Source: Liolophura sinensis (lineage: Eukaryota > Mollusca > Polyplacophora > Chitonida > Chitonidae). From it: a DNA stretch of 64,000 bases. Of this stretch, positions 23,301 to 34,200 are shown piece by piece. Under the pieces are notes generated by a model. The model was not told the origin of the DNA and did not search any database. It saw nothing but the letters and a program-made list of their open reading frames with translations. The stretch spans positions 6,572,001 to 6,636,000 of the forward strand of contig NC_088300.1 of NCBI RefSeq assembly GCF_032854445.1. The letters run 5' to 3'. A program made the translations under genes and the position numbers. Numbering within the stretch: the first letter of the stretch is position 1; every line of letters starts with the position of its first letter.

Positions 23301-26178
23301 TGAATGGCTATATCCGTGTGGTGGTGGAGTTTGGGCAGGACCAGAGCACTGACCTAGCTACACCTCTCATAGACCTCATCAAAGTACAGTTGGCTCTCAC
23401 TGGTATGTACTACTGATGCACTCACAGCTAAACCTTTGCTCTCTTGTAGAGTTAAACGATAACTACAAGATTAATATGTTGTATAGCTGTAAGATTCCAA
23501 TATGTGTTCAGATTAAAACAAATTTGTGGTAAAGATGATTTATCAGCATTAGTATCAAATTTCAAATCTGTCCTATCCCAAGTTATCAGTGTTGTTTTGA
23601 TTACTAATATTTTCAGTGTATGCCTTGTATGTATACTGAACAAAAAAAGAAACTTCACATTTGGAGAAATTAATCATGTTGAAAATGGTTTGTAAAAGGC
23701 AGTTAATATGAGCGAATAACATTATACCCAGGTCTAACCTGACGCATCCAGCCACGTGTGGTGAAGCAAGCAAGGTGCATGCAGCTCACTCTTTTGTGAA
23801 AAGGCAGATGTTCAAGAGCTGTGTGCCATGTTGATACAGCAGTGGCACAGGTTGCCTAATGCTGTGTTCACAAGTGTTAGGCAGTCAGTGAGACAATGAT
23901 GCCTTGCTGTTTTGAATGTGAGAGGGGGCAGGTACTGAACAAGCTCCACCCAATACAGATGGAAAGTCATCATGCTACTGTTTACTGTGGAGGGTGCACC
24001 AAGGGCACCTGGATGCCTTATTCTGCTTAGTGTATGCTCATTGCACCCCTAAACCAGATTTAGCTACTAGCAATACACTTTGTTCTATATACAGTGTATG
24101 TGGGTATGTTTTGAACATAAAGTAACAGATATAAAGTTTCATTTGTTGTTCATTATGTATCCTTGTAGAGATTATAAAGTGCTTGTTAGCTCTATTAAGT
24201 TGTGATGTATTGATATTGCCACACAGACGATGACAGGCCAGAGTTTGTACTGGCTCACAACATGGTGGCATCAGCCTTGTCTGCAGATATTCTGGAATGC
24301 TACGAGACAAAAAAAGATTTGCCGAAGGTGAGAACAAGGTTAAAATGGTGACTACTGGACATTGTGTAAATTTGGTCGTTTTGAACTTGAGAATACTAGA
24401 CCTGATTAGACTAAAGATTGTAGGTTAAGCAATGAATAATCAGACTGTAATATGCCACTGGTGTCCTGTGTAACTCCCAGAAACTCCCAGAAAATTTTGA
24501 TTCCATATTTTGGCCTATGGAATCAAAATGATTTTTTAGGTTTTTCGAAGTGACATTGTGATGTTAAAGTGACTCTGGTCCATTCATCTATCAACAACAT
24601 CACAAACAGCTGTTTCAAATGTGATTATACATGAATGGAGAGTGTCACCAGTGACGTTGTAGTGTCCCAAAAACAGATAAGGCATGGACTTTTTCCATTC
24701 TTTGTAAGATTACACATTTGTAAGGATTTATTTCAAAATTCTTAACTATTTTAAAAATACTTGATGAATTATTTTCAGAAAGAAAATTTACACCATCTTA
24801 TACAATAACAGGAGAAACATGTTGACAACAATTATGGCACAAACTGAAAGCAATGCAGTTCACTGTTGATGCTTTATTGGGGACATATATGTCCAGCTAA
24901 ACCGTGCTATTCTCCACCTTTCAGCTTTTGATGGATATTTCCAAAACTGTATGGATAGGCAAGTCTCTACAGAGGGACCTGAGACATGTTCAGTGTACAC
25001 ACCAAGTACAGGTGTGTGGCACAAGGTATGGTCACCTGTCATTCTTTAAGTAGTTGGTGAAATTTTCATCATTCAGTACTGGCAAATATTTCCATAGCAT
25101 GTGTCTTCTATAATAGTTTTATTGTTTGATTCATGCTTCACTCTGTTCTCAAGAATATACACTTATGGGACATTTGGGCATTTGGACTGAAGTAGTCATG
25201 CTACCCTGCCTAGCCACTGTTTTACATTGTTCCCAAGAATATACACTTATGGGACATCCGGGCATATGGACTGAAGAAGCCATGCTACACTGGTAGCATA
25301 TATATATATTTGATATATGTAATCAAATAAATAAATAAATAAAATAAATACACTGCCTAGTAGACATGTCACTACATTGATCAATATGTAGTTGTCAGAA
25401 TAGAGGCATGGTAATAATAATCCTTGCAGTGACATGCAGTATTGGCGTATCTCAAGACAGTAATGGTCAATCTTAAGTTACACAAGTTCAAGGTAGTTTG
25501 TTCCAATGGTCTGTCTCATGTGTACGTTTCACATTTTGTTTATTTCAGCATTTCAGTATACTTTATCAGTATCTCCAAGGTTCAGAAGTGTTGTGTTAGG
25601 TTTGACTTCACTCCAAGTTTAGGCGACCTACCTCCAGCTGCAATTACCGTCCAGACCATTATTGGGGATGTTGAGTAAGTCATTCAGCATTCATCAATAA
25701 TATATTTCAGCAAAGATGTGTTTTAAGTCCCAAAACCTAAAGAAAGAATTCTTCACTGAAGTGGAAGTTTACAGGCAGAGAAAACCAGTTTTGTATTATC
25801 TACTTTGTAACCTTTCGTTAAGTCTTCATGCAAGGGAAGAAATACTGTAGTAAACAGGGCACTGTTGATCAGAGGTGTGCATTATCCAAGCAGGAGTCTA
25901 CAGATGAATTTGTTGTGACTGTAAAATAGATGTACGTGTAGGCTGATACATTCACACTTACAGGTGCAAATGATTATAGGGCATCAATCGGAGACAAAAA
26001 CACTAAATGTTTCTTAATGCTTTCTGAATTTTATAGGGAGAAGAAAATAGCGAAGGCTGTTGAAGGGTTGTCAACAGAGAAGAACTATCTGAAGAGCATG
26101 GTGGAGGCTGTGGAAAAAGTAGTCCTGGACAAAGATGTGGATAACTTGTGGCCCTCACATACAACTATATACTCATGA
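6771..26178 (+). CDS. KNL1: KNL1 (CASC5/Spc105/Blinkin), kinetochore scaffold, complete
   Basis: Outer-kinetochore scaffold of the KMN network; it recruits BUB3-BUB1/BUBR1 and PP1 and binds the MIS12 complex. Twenty-three coding exons join in one frame (6876 nt, 2291 aa): 6771-6808, 7174-7213, 8133-8189, 8394-8464, 8616-8671, 9835-9891, 10529-10587, 11071-11315, 11595-15805, 16684-17237, 18314-18436, 19012-19124, 19713-19800, 20217-20333, 21106-21193, 21843-21986, 22287-22326, 22693-22839, 23245-23402, 24227-24327, 24925-25025, 25549-25674, 26037-26178. All have AG acceptors and GT donors and every phase matches. Order: basic N-terminus, SILK, RVSF, KI-like motifs, KEN box, 21 MELT-like repeats, coiled coil, tandem RWD. 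The start is the first Met before the basic patch. Length is near the human protein (about 2300 aa). The 5' UTR was not placed. Confidence 0.93.
8964..9225 (+). mobile_element. SINE family A, full-length, in KNL1 intron 5
   Basis: tRNA-derived SINE of 262 bp. Head GGCCTCCTTGGCTCAGTTGG holds a pol III A-box, and GAGTTCAAGTCC a B-box. Body GCTGGCTTCCTCTCCGG to CCGGGCTGTGCCCGGTTTCC, tail GAGTACGGCGTAAAACACC and an (AAAT)n end. Perfect 11-bp target duplication AAAATGTTGGA at 8953-8963 and 9226-9236. Open frames in it are not genes. Confidence 0.9.
9685..9732 (+). mobile_element. SINE family B tail fragment in KNL1 intron 5
   Basis: GAGTGAGTGAGTGCTTGGGG and TTTAACGTTGTACTCAAC match the tail end of the 32738-33103 element. 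Only about 45 bp remain. Confidence 0.7.
11595..15805 (+). CDS. KNL1: KNL1 exon 9: giant exon with third KI-like motif, KEN box and MELT array
   Basis: A 4211-nt exon, open throughout; true boundaries are the acceptor TTTCAG before 11595 and the donor GTAAGT after 15805. The open frame seen 5' to 11595 and past 15805 is intron. YDIKRFLQKL (near residue 320) is a third KI-like motif. DKENMF (near 398) is a KEN box, placed as in human KNL1 where DKEN follows KI2. Residues about 438-1347 are the MELT-like repeat array (separate entry). After it come a degenerate MKMT unit and an unstructured Ser/Lys-rich tail. Confidence 0.93.
12283..15012 (+). repeat. MELT-like phospho-docking repeat array (21 units, mostly 126 bp)
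   Basis: Protein repeats about 42 residues long. Core: D-[VIM]-T-Q-R-[FY]-S-G-x(6)-[GRAE]-M-E-M-T-x-C-[HQ]-G-N-I-V-V-D. TQRF/TQRY fits the T-x-x-aromatic part, MEMT the MELT core (MPS1 site that binds BUB3), and C-H-G takes the place of S-H-T of the human repeat. Units 1-6 are diverged and variable in length; unit 4 has a longer spacer. Units 7-20 are near identical, 126 bp each. Units 16-21 alternate two variants, giving a 252-bp dimer. A 22nd degenerate unit with MKMT lies near 15090. DNA identity among units 7-20 is high, including silent positions, which points to recent unequal exchange. Confidence 0.92.
16684..22839 (+). CDS. KNL1: KNL1 exons 10-18: linker and coiled coil
   Basis: Exon 10 (16684-17237, 185 codons with the split codon) is an acidic, Pro/Ser-rich linker. 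Exon 11 encodes TAEQFMQMV and, at its end, GRRSSFAPP, like the conserved segment with a RRS box that precedes the coiled coil in animal KNL1. Exons 12-15 are helical and charged (for example LLSIMRELEQDIEDN). Exon 16 is a Ser/Glu/Cys-rich insert, and exons 17-18 return to heptad-like helix with many Glu, Lys, Leu and Ile residues (KLNKELNELTIEEEEIDKE). This coiled coil is where ZWINT binds in vertebrates; that role here is inferred. Confidence 0.85.
17398..17828 (+). repeat. Minisatellite in KNL1 intron 10, about 36-bp unit
   Basis: About 12 degenerate copies of a unit near AAAAATACTGTAACAAGG followed by TGAAGAGTCAGTGAGTAT. Unit length varies from about 30 to 38 bp, so it is not frame-preserving. 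It starts about 160 bp after the exon 10 donor and is purely intronic. Confidence 0.85.
20833..20877 (+). repeat. Short 14-bp tandem repeat in KNL1 intron 14
   Basis: Three consecutive copies of TTTTGGCTGTAACT-type sequence. Short and intronic; no function implied. Confidence 0.75.
23245..26178 (+). CDS. KNL1: KNL1 exons 19-23: C-terminal tandem RWD domain
   Basis: Encodes about residues 2083-2291. Exon 19 opens LVEWTVVEFCEQSASFLFL, like the human EWDVVEW...VFTFVY start of RWD-N. Exon 22 gives strands ISVYFISIS and CCVRFDFTPSLGDLPP, the second RWD sheet. Exon 23 has LSTEKNYLKSMVEAV, matching the human LENNYLKNVVKQI helix, then a short tail ending with TGA at 26176-26178. In human this module binds the NSL1 tail of the MIS12 complex and so anchors KNL1 at the kinetochore. 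Introns 19-22 contain a transposase relic and an 84-bp duplication. Confidence 0.9.
23640..23990 (+). pseudogene. Degraded Tc1/mariner (IS630-like) transposase fragment in KNL1 intron 19
   Basis: Starts with AACAAAAAAAGAAACTTCAC, typical of Tc1-type ends. Within it, 23830-23940 translates to QQWHRLPNAVFTSVRQSV, a stop, then CLAVLNVRGG. This resembles the C-terminal W-x-x-[IL]-P...R-R-C-x-A-V...R-G-G-x-x-R-Y block of IS630/Tc1 transposases. It is broken by an in-frame stop and lacks the catalytic core. Family call is from recall of that motif. Confidence 0.4.
25144..25288 (+). repeat. 84-bp tandem duplication in KNL1 intron 21
   Basis: Two copies starting AAGAATATACACTTATGGGA at 25151 and 25235 and ending near CATGCTAC. 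A few substitutions separate them. Intronic. Confidence 0.8.
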
Positions 26179-26229
26179 TATATCAACACTTGTGTTTAGT
26201 GCTGTCTACTGCTGTCACTATAAAGTATC

Positions 26230-26965
26230 ACTAACAGGGAGTCCTACACAAAGATGTGTTTAGTAGTAGTGACCTTTGCTCTATAGTACAAAAAGCACAG
26301 AGTGGCATTTTGATACATAAAGATTACATAAGTGTTCTGTAAATTAGTAAGAAATGTAATTTGTCATCAGATATATATGGTGCTACACACAAAGATGTAT
26401 TTAGTGTTAATGACCATTGTACCCATGATGCATTGATGCTTGCAGCAACATATTGATACATTAATGGTAAATATGTGTTCATAAGAAATGTAATTTGTCA
26501 TCAGATATATACATGTACATGGTGCTACGCACAAAGATGTATTTAGTATTAAAGACCATTGTAGTATAGTGCATAAAGCATTGATACATGTAGCAGCATT
26601 TTGATACATGAATGGTAAATAAATGTTCTGCAAATAAATAAAAATTGTAACTTGTCATCACCCAGCTCATGCTGGCTTCCTCTCCCACTGAAGTTCTGGC
26701 AGCAACCTGCTGATGGTCGTGGGTTTCCCCTAGGCTCTGCCCGGTTTCCTCCCATTATAATGCTGGCTGCCATGAAATATTCTTGAATACAGTGTAAAAC
26801 ACCAATCAAATAAGTCAAATAAATAAATTTGTCATTAGATACACAAATAGATGTTTGTTGTATGAATGACCATTGTACTAGTCTTTGGCACAAGAAGCAT
26901 TGATTGTGTCATGTTGATACATGACCAGTAAAAAGATGTTCTCTTAGTTCAATAAGAAATGTGTT
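26230..26965 (+). repeat. Degenerate long tandem repeat behind KNL1, unit about 140 bp, split by a SINE
   Basis: Four diverged copies sharing AAGAAATGTAATTTGTCATC, then AAAGATGT.TTTAGTATTA, then GACCATTGTA and TTGATACATGAATGGTAAA. The SINE fragment at 26662-26828 interrupts the third/fourth copy boundary. It begins about 50 bp past the KNL1 stop, so it is probably in the 3' UTR or just beyond. Confidence 0.7.
26662..26828 (+). mobile_element. SINE family A fragment (5' truncated)
   Basis: Matches the body and tail of the full copies at 8964 and 30357: CAGCTCATGCTGGCTTCCTC, CTCTGCCCGGTTTCCTCCCA, AATGCTGGC, GAAATATTCTTGA, AAAACACCAATCAAATAA. The tRNA-like head is missing. Confidence 0.8.
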
Positions 26966-27104
26966 TAACTATTTGGTTATACTGTATATGTATACTATGT
27001 CTGTACTGAATAGTAGACACTGACAGACTTAAACACATAGCACCATTGAAGTACTGTCAGGATGTTTCTGATGATTTGTATGTCTAGATAGCTCACAATT
27101 ATCG

Positions 27105-28505
27105 AATGTGAGTCAAGGTGGTTCTGAGACCAGTACCAGCCAGTCCCTGAAACTCCTGCTAGTGTGCCAGTGAGTGCCAGGATAGTTGTCTAGTTCTTGG
27201 TGAGGTAAGGTGGTTCTGAGACCAGTACCAGTCAGTCCCTGAAACTCCTGCTAGTGTGCCAGTGAGTGTCAGGATGGTTGTCTAGTTCTTGGTGGGTCAC
27301 GGTGGTTATGAGAGCAATACCAGCCTGTCCCTGAAACTCCTGGTAGTGTGCCAGTGAGTGTCAGGATAGTTGTCTAGTTCTTGGTGAGGTACAGTGGTTT
27401 TGAGACCAGTACCAGTCAGTCCCTAAAAACTCCTGCTAGTGTGCCAGTGAGTGCCAGCATAGTTGTCTAGTTCTTGGTGAGGCACAATGGTTTGGAGACC
27501 AGTACCAGTCAGTCCCTGATACTCCTGCTAGTGTGCCAGTGAGTGCCAGCATAGTTGTTTAGTTCTTGGTGAGGCATGGTGGTTCTGAGACCAGTACCAT
27601 TCAGTCCCTGAAACTCCTGGTAGTGTGCCAGTGAGTATCAGGATAGTTGTCTAGTTCTTGGCGAGGTACAGTGGTTCTGAGACCAGTACCAGTCAGTCCC
27701 TAAAAACTCCTGGTAGTGTGCCAGTGAGTGTCAGGATAGTTGTCTAGTTCTTGGCGAGGTACAGTGGTTCTGAGACCAGTACCAGTCAGTCCCTAAAAAC
27801 CCCTGCTAGTGTGCCAGTGAGTATCAGGATAGTTGTCTAATTCTTGGTGAGGTACAGTGGTTCTGAAACCAGTACCAGTCAGTCCCTGAAACTCCTGTTA
27901 GTGTGCCAGTGAGTGTCAGGATAGTTGTCTAGTTCTTGGTGAGGTACAGTGGTTCTGAGACCAGTACCAGTCAGTCCCTAAAACTCCTGCTAGTGTGCCA
28001 TTGAGTGCCAGCATAGTTGTCTAGTTCTTGGTGAGGCACAGTGGTTCTTAGACCAGTACCAGTCAATCCTTGAGACTCCTGGTAGTGTGCTAGTGAGTGC
28101 CAGGATGGTTATCTAGTTCTTGGTGAGGCACAGTAGTTCTGAGACCAATACCAGTCAGTCCCTAAAACTCCTACTAGTGTGCAAGTAAGTGTCAGGATAG
28201 TTGTCTAGTTCTTGGTGAGGCACAGTGGTTCTGAGACCAGTACCACTCAGTCCCTGAAATTCCTGGTAGTGTGCCAGTGAGTGTCAGGATAGTTGTCTAG
28301 TTCTTGGTGAGGCACAGTGGTTTGGAGACCAGTACCAGTCAGTCCCTGAAACTCTTGGTAGTGTGCCAGTGAGTGCCAGGATAGTTGTCTAGTTCTTGAT
28401 GAGGTAAGGTGGTTCTGAGACCAGTACCAGTCAGTCCCTGAAACTCATGCTGGTGTGCCAGTGAGTGTCAGGATAGTTGTCTAGTTCTTGGTGAGTTGTG
28501 GTGGT
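27105..28505 (+). repeat. 92-bp minisatellite downstream of KNL1, about 15 copies
   Basis: Unit of about 92 bp built from GTGGTTCTGAGACCAGTACC, AGTCAGTCCCTGAAACTCCT, GTGTGCCAGTGAGTG and GTTGTCTAGTTCTTGGTGAG. Copies differ by a few bases, with small indels near CTGAAACTCC versus CTAAAAACTCC. Starts about 930 bp after the KNL1 stop. No long frame in it. Confidence 0.92.
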
Positions 28506-30342
28506 TCCAACTCAACAATTGTACATTTACATTTTCAATAGAGTCTTGTTTACAAAAGTTCACAATTCCTTCACTTTCAGTGACTTACAATTTCCTTTCT
28601 GCTTGATGTACGTATGTAAGTGGGATGTGGTTAAGAGAGTACAATGTAAGCCAAAATGAAAAAAAAATACTCAACTTTGATGTGAGTGATCAAGATTATT
28701 GTCAATACCGTTATCAAAAAAGAAAACGTTCAAGCAGAATTATCTGGTGAACTTGCAAGGTTACTGGTACCTCTTGGAATCTGGCATATCTTTCATCACT
28801 TAGGCCTGTATGATGAAAAAACTTGGTGTTTATTCTTAATATGATGTTTAGGATGTGGCCTAACATATGAAAGTACAAAAAAGATCAGCTTTTTTCTGGG
28901 GGCGCACAAAAGTTCAAACTAGTTTTCCTGAGGTTCCAGCGGCGAATCCAGAAATAAAGTAGTCTGATTCAGTGAACTTAGTGGGGATAACATGCCTCAA
29001 AAATGAATTTTTTTCTCAGTGTTATGCCATAACAGCCCCTTGCCATGTAGGTCTACCTGAAAATCCCTCTGACTTCAGGCCGCTGCCAAAACAGCAAGAG
29101 CTGTATATAAAGACCTGGTCCCGTGATCGCAAAGTGATCTAAGACTTAAGTCCAAATTTCAAATCATACATTATAATCAAATATCAGTGGTCAAGTAACT
29201 GACCAGAGCAGCAAGCCAGTGCTTTATGGGCCCCAACCTAGGATAAAGTAGATGTACAATGTATTTACCTGTATACATATATTTATCTGATTGGTGTTTT
29301 ACCCCATACTCAAGAATATTTCACTTACTACAGCAGTCAGCACTATGGTGGGAGCAGACCAGGCAAACCCACAAAGTATTTTATCATAATTATCATGTAC
29401 CAAATCTTAAATCCTACATTAAACGAAAAGAACTCTAAAGTAAAAGTTGGCATCACTAAATAAACCACTTTAAACTATGCATAAATATTTTTTCATTTGT
29501 TTTTTTAGATTTTTGTGAAAGGAGTTAAAGGCATTAAAACATTTTAATTCTTTGATGTGCTTTATGGACCATACTATCTGAGTTTAGGGACTCGTCATAG
29601 GAAGATTTCTATACTCTAATCACGACACTGACTGTTGGAATAACTCTTTTTACCCATGAGTAAACAATTACTGAAATAATGTTCCCAAAAATTCCTTCCT
29701 TCATGTGAATATCAGAAAAACAGGTGATGTGATATCATCCGTATGGCTCACAAGCCCACCATAAATTACAAATGTTTCAATGCCTTTAAACACTCTTAAA
29801 AAACATCTGGAAATATAAATGAAAGGTTTTTTACCCATAGTTTTCAGTTGTCTGTTTGATGAACTTTATTTCATATTTTAGCTTTCTTTTACTTTAAAGT
29901 GTGTCAGCTGTTCTACACGTTATCTCAATTATTTTTTTAACACATCAACAACTGTTCAGGGTATCCTGCCTGGTGCTACACATGTACCTTAAAATTTTAG
30001 GTTAAATATTCATACATTATTACTTGTATGCTGGCAGGCTGAAGTTTCCTATTCAAGCTTTGGGCTAGAACCTCTGCAATTGGCCATCACCATGCATGTA
30101 TTTAGTTCCCAGTGCTTTGCCTAAATCAGACCCACACACACCCATCCCCCACTCAACTACATTTGAATCAATCTTGTCTGTGACAATGTAGATGTGGAAA
30201 AGTTCATCAAAACTGTGCCAAAGGTCGTCGTTTTAGTGTACATGTTTTTTGCATAAACAATACGTCAAGAGTAAGTTTGCCAGACCTGTTATCTTTCTTT
30301 ACTGAACTGGGGTTTAGGGGTGCATGATGTTTATCTTTCATC
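28506..30342. other. Intergenic, AT-rich
   Basis: No gene recognised. It contains a SINE family A tail fragment at 29279-29373 (listed separately). Otherwise nothing I can name. Confidence 0.65.
29279..29373 (-). mobile_element. SINE family A tail fragment
   Basis: Reverse-strand tail: ATTGGTGTTTTACCCCATAC, then CTCAAGAATATTTCACTTAC and CAGCACTATGGTGGGAGC, then decays. Head absent. Confidence 0.75.
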
Positions 30343-30356
30343 ACATTTGTCAGCTA

Positions 30357-30615
30357 GGGGCCTCTGTGGCTCAGTTGGTGCAGCGAAATGACCTAGGAGT
30401 CTCTCACCAATGTGGTCTCCGTGAGTTCATATCCGGCTCATGCTGGCTTCCTCTCCAGCTGTACATGGGAAGGTCTTTCAGCAACCTGCGTATGGTCATG
30501 AGTTTCTCATGGGCTCTGCCCAGTTTTCTCCCACCATAATGCTGGCCGCCATCATGTAAATGAAATATTCTTGAGTACGGCGTAAAACACCAATCAAATA
30601 AATCAAATAAACAAA
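30357..30615 (+). mobile_element. SINE family A, full-length
   Basis: Head GGGCCTCTGTGGCTCAGTTG with an A-box; weaker B-box GAGTTCATATCC; body and tail as in the 8964 copy, ending GAGTACGGCGTAAAACACC and (AAATC/AAAT)n. Perfect 14-bp target duplication ACATTTGTCAGCTA at 30343-30356 and 30616-30629. Confidence 0.9.
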
Positions 30616-31276
30616 ACATTTGTCAGCTACATATTTTACCAGACAAAAAAATTTGATATTCACCAACGTAAAACTTAGAACATGGTGGTCGCTCTAAGAG
30701 ATTATTTTTATTCTTCATACATATTGAATAATTTCTAAAGTGAATAACTGCGTGAGACATGTTTTGTTTGCACAATGTTTCCTCCCTCTTGGTTGTACAA
30801 AAAAACAATAAAATGAAAGCCATTTGCTATGGAATTATTTGGCTTGAACAACAACAGTTTATACCATCAGGAAAAATAAAACAACAAGTCTTTATAATAA
30901 AAAATATATTATAATTGAAAAAGACATTCAGGAAAGACATTTCTGCCACAAATGTATACCAGGTTCATCGAAGTGATTTTGTTCATTTTACATCTTTAAC
31001 TCCATTGCACATATGTTAAACAGTTTAAAGTGGATTCTCACAACATGATGGCCAATATCATAAAGTTGGTATTAAGATAATTTGCATAACATCAAGAACT
31101 GGAACTTCAAAAGTGCATGTCCACTCACACTAAAAGGCAATCATTGCTGATATATATTAGCAGAGGCTTGGACTTATAACCAACAAAACACATCCTTAGT
31201 GTACAGTAATGAATCTATCCATGCTAATAGCTGAAAGTACATGTAACACATTGTATTGTATCTATGATGCATCCAG

Positions 31277-34200
31277 TCATGCTGCATGTTCTTCTAAACA
31301 GGTAGTGTGTTTCTCAACTTTGCTCTCACTTGCTCCTTGAATGTTTGACTGAAGCAGTTTTAATCTCTCTTGAAACCTGCCTTTGGACTCGACACGGTTT
31401 CTGTTTTCCACATTATACATCATCTGTTCACGTTTTTCCAGAAACAAATTTTCATCATGTTCATAATGAGGAACTCCTCCACTGGAGGCATTCTGAAAGA
31501 AAAGTGCAAAATCGAAAATGTAAATTATCAGTTTAGCAAAGAGTTTTGTAAGTTATAATGTATGAATACATTTTTCCTGAATGCTAAATATTCTACATGA
31601 GCAAAAAAAAGTCTTTCTCTGTTTATTTTACTACGGACATAAAGAAAAAAGGTAATAAAATAAAGGGTCTATGAAGGTTATATCTCTTTTAAAAAAAAAC
31701 CTTGTGTGCAAAGATGTGTAATAATTAAAACGATTTATGAAACAATGATTCCTGTCATCTTTAATTAGTTTAGTTCAGTAAGAGATGAGTTTCTCATTTT
31801 TTTTATGATATAAAATTGGGTTTAAAGATGAGGCTTCATCAGCTCTTGGCAGTAAGGTTGTAAAAACTGTCATAACCACTGGAACTTTGAATTAAGCTTG
31901 TGTTTCTAAGTATGCACGCGAACTGTATTTGAGGTCACTACCAAAAATTCCAATGTCATGACAGAGTATCCATAATCTATCATCGTAATGATAATATATG
32001 CCTCTCTCCCCCAATGATATATCTGCATTAACTTTTTTCTCCCTTTTTATAGTAGGCCCTATTTAGCAAGCCTTTAAAATCATTGTTAGTCACCTTTCAT
32101 CCTTTGACATATATATATATATATATAGCCTACATGTATATTATCAATATCGTCAGCTTGATGCTGTTATCATCACTCAATCCACAGCAACAATTTTGCA
32201 GATATCTACATGGATGTCCAACAATAAAAACATTCTGCATGACATCTTCAAATTAGTGTTCAAAATGTCTACACTTGGTAACTGTTTGTGTTTGGAAGAC
32301 AATGATTCCTCAGCCACAGCAATGGTAACATCCCACTACACATTCTTCTGGCTACCAGTACCTACATGCCATTCATTTGTACCAAAAAAGTGAATAAAAA
32401 GCTTTGAGTGACAAATGGTTTCCAATAATTACCTTAATTATGAGATTTCTGTTCCTCATGTCAGTTTTCCACTCTGGTACATACAGATGGGGAATAACAG
32501 GATGCTGTTTGGAATACTGTGGTATCCTGTTAAATATAAACAGTAACCCAAATTTTGTACATGTTGAAGTGATGTTTTAATGTATGTCAATGAACAGGAT
32601 TGTAATTCTTTTGAACACACTTGTTACCATGATGACAAAAATGCAAATTATATGGACAATACTAAATGGCCCTCTTCATATTTGGAATGGCAGACCCAAC
32701 ATACGGTGTCATTAATTTGTGTAAATAACATGCAAGAGTGAGTGAGTGAGTGCTTGGGGTTTAACGTCGTACTCAACAATTTTTCAGTCATATGACGACG
32801 AAGGAATCATTTAGGGTGCATGTACGTATAATGTGCCTCCTTGTTGCAGGACGGATTTCCACCGCTCTTTTATTTAGTGCTGCTTCACTGAGACGACTTA
32901 TCGAAGGCAAGTAAGCCGCCCCGCCCGAGCCATTATACTGATACGGGTCAACCAGTCATTGCACTATCCCCTTCATGCTGAACGCCAAGCGAAGAAGTTA
33001 CAACTTCCTCTTTTAAAGTCTTAGGTGTGACTCGATCAAGGATTGATCCTGTATCTACCAGTCCCGAAGCGGACGCTCTACCAACTGTGCTATCCGGACC
33101 GGTAATAACATGCAAGACTGCAGGGTGAACTCATTGCATTGAAATATAGGTCCAATGGACGTCACAAGAGTGTAGCGTCATCAAGTATGACATTCCACAA
33201 CTGCGACATAACAAACTGATGTTGCTGGTGTCATGGCAGAATGTTGATCTTTATAACAAAATAAGAAATATGTAGAATTAAGGTCTATTGTGTGGCATGA
33301 CATGGTCAGCCCTGTATTTGCGTTGGTCCTATCAACCAAAAATCAAATCTTCACAATCTCTGCAAGTAGGCTAAGCACCTAAATATGAACACTAATCACT
33401 AATGTGAAACCTGGTGAAACTAATGTGTCACCCTGTATCCATAAGTATAAATCTACCAAAAATTGAGACTTCATCTGCAAAACAAAAGGTTCTAGCCAGG
33501 AAAACTGCAGAAATTGCAAGTCAGTCACCACAGGCACTGTGAATTATATGTATCCACCCAAAATCAAAACTGCATGTGCAAAACAATATAAGTTACCGGT
33601 ATACCGTTTATAGTGGTTACCATGGCAACAGCAGAGATAGACTAATGAGAAGCGCAGCACATCATCTCCCCTAATTTTAGGTAAAATGCACATGCATACC
33701 ACTATGAGAAGTAGCCCAGAGAGGATGCCATGCAAACTATATCCTTGATGGCATCAGTACTGGGGGGACACACACCTTCTCACAAGAAATGATCTCCATA
33801 ATATGTAAAAGACCTTCCCACGTATAGCTGGAGAGAAAGGCAGCAAGCGTTGAACTCACAACGACCGCACTGTTGGGAGGCTGCTGGGCCATTGCACCAC
33901 GGATGCACTCTCATTCCCTCGTACTCCTATTCTGTACAATTCTACGGCTTGACTTATAACAGTATAAGTATGGCTCTAGAAGTAGAATGGTGCTGCTAAT
34001 TCCCATACAGTATTAAAGATACGTGCAACTTAAGCGTAATGTGTCTTCTAAGAACTACATGTCAATATACTTCTGTAAAGTTAGTTAAGCAGCAAGGCCC
34101 ATACAACTACTTAACTTTGCGTTCTACTACCCAGGTTTCAAAATCGTCACATCCTACATGTTCATTACCATAGTTACCTTACTCTAACTAAATAAGGCTG

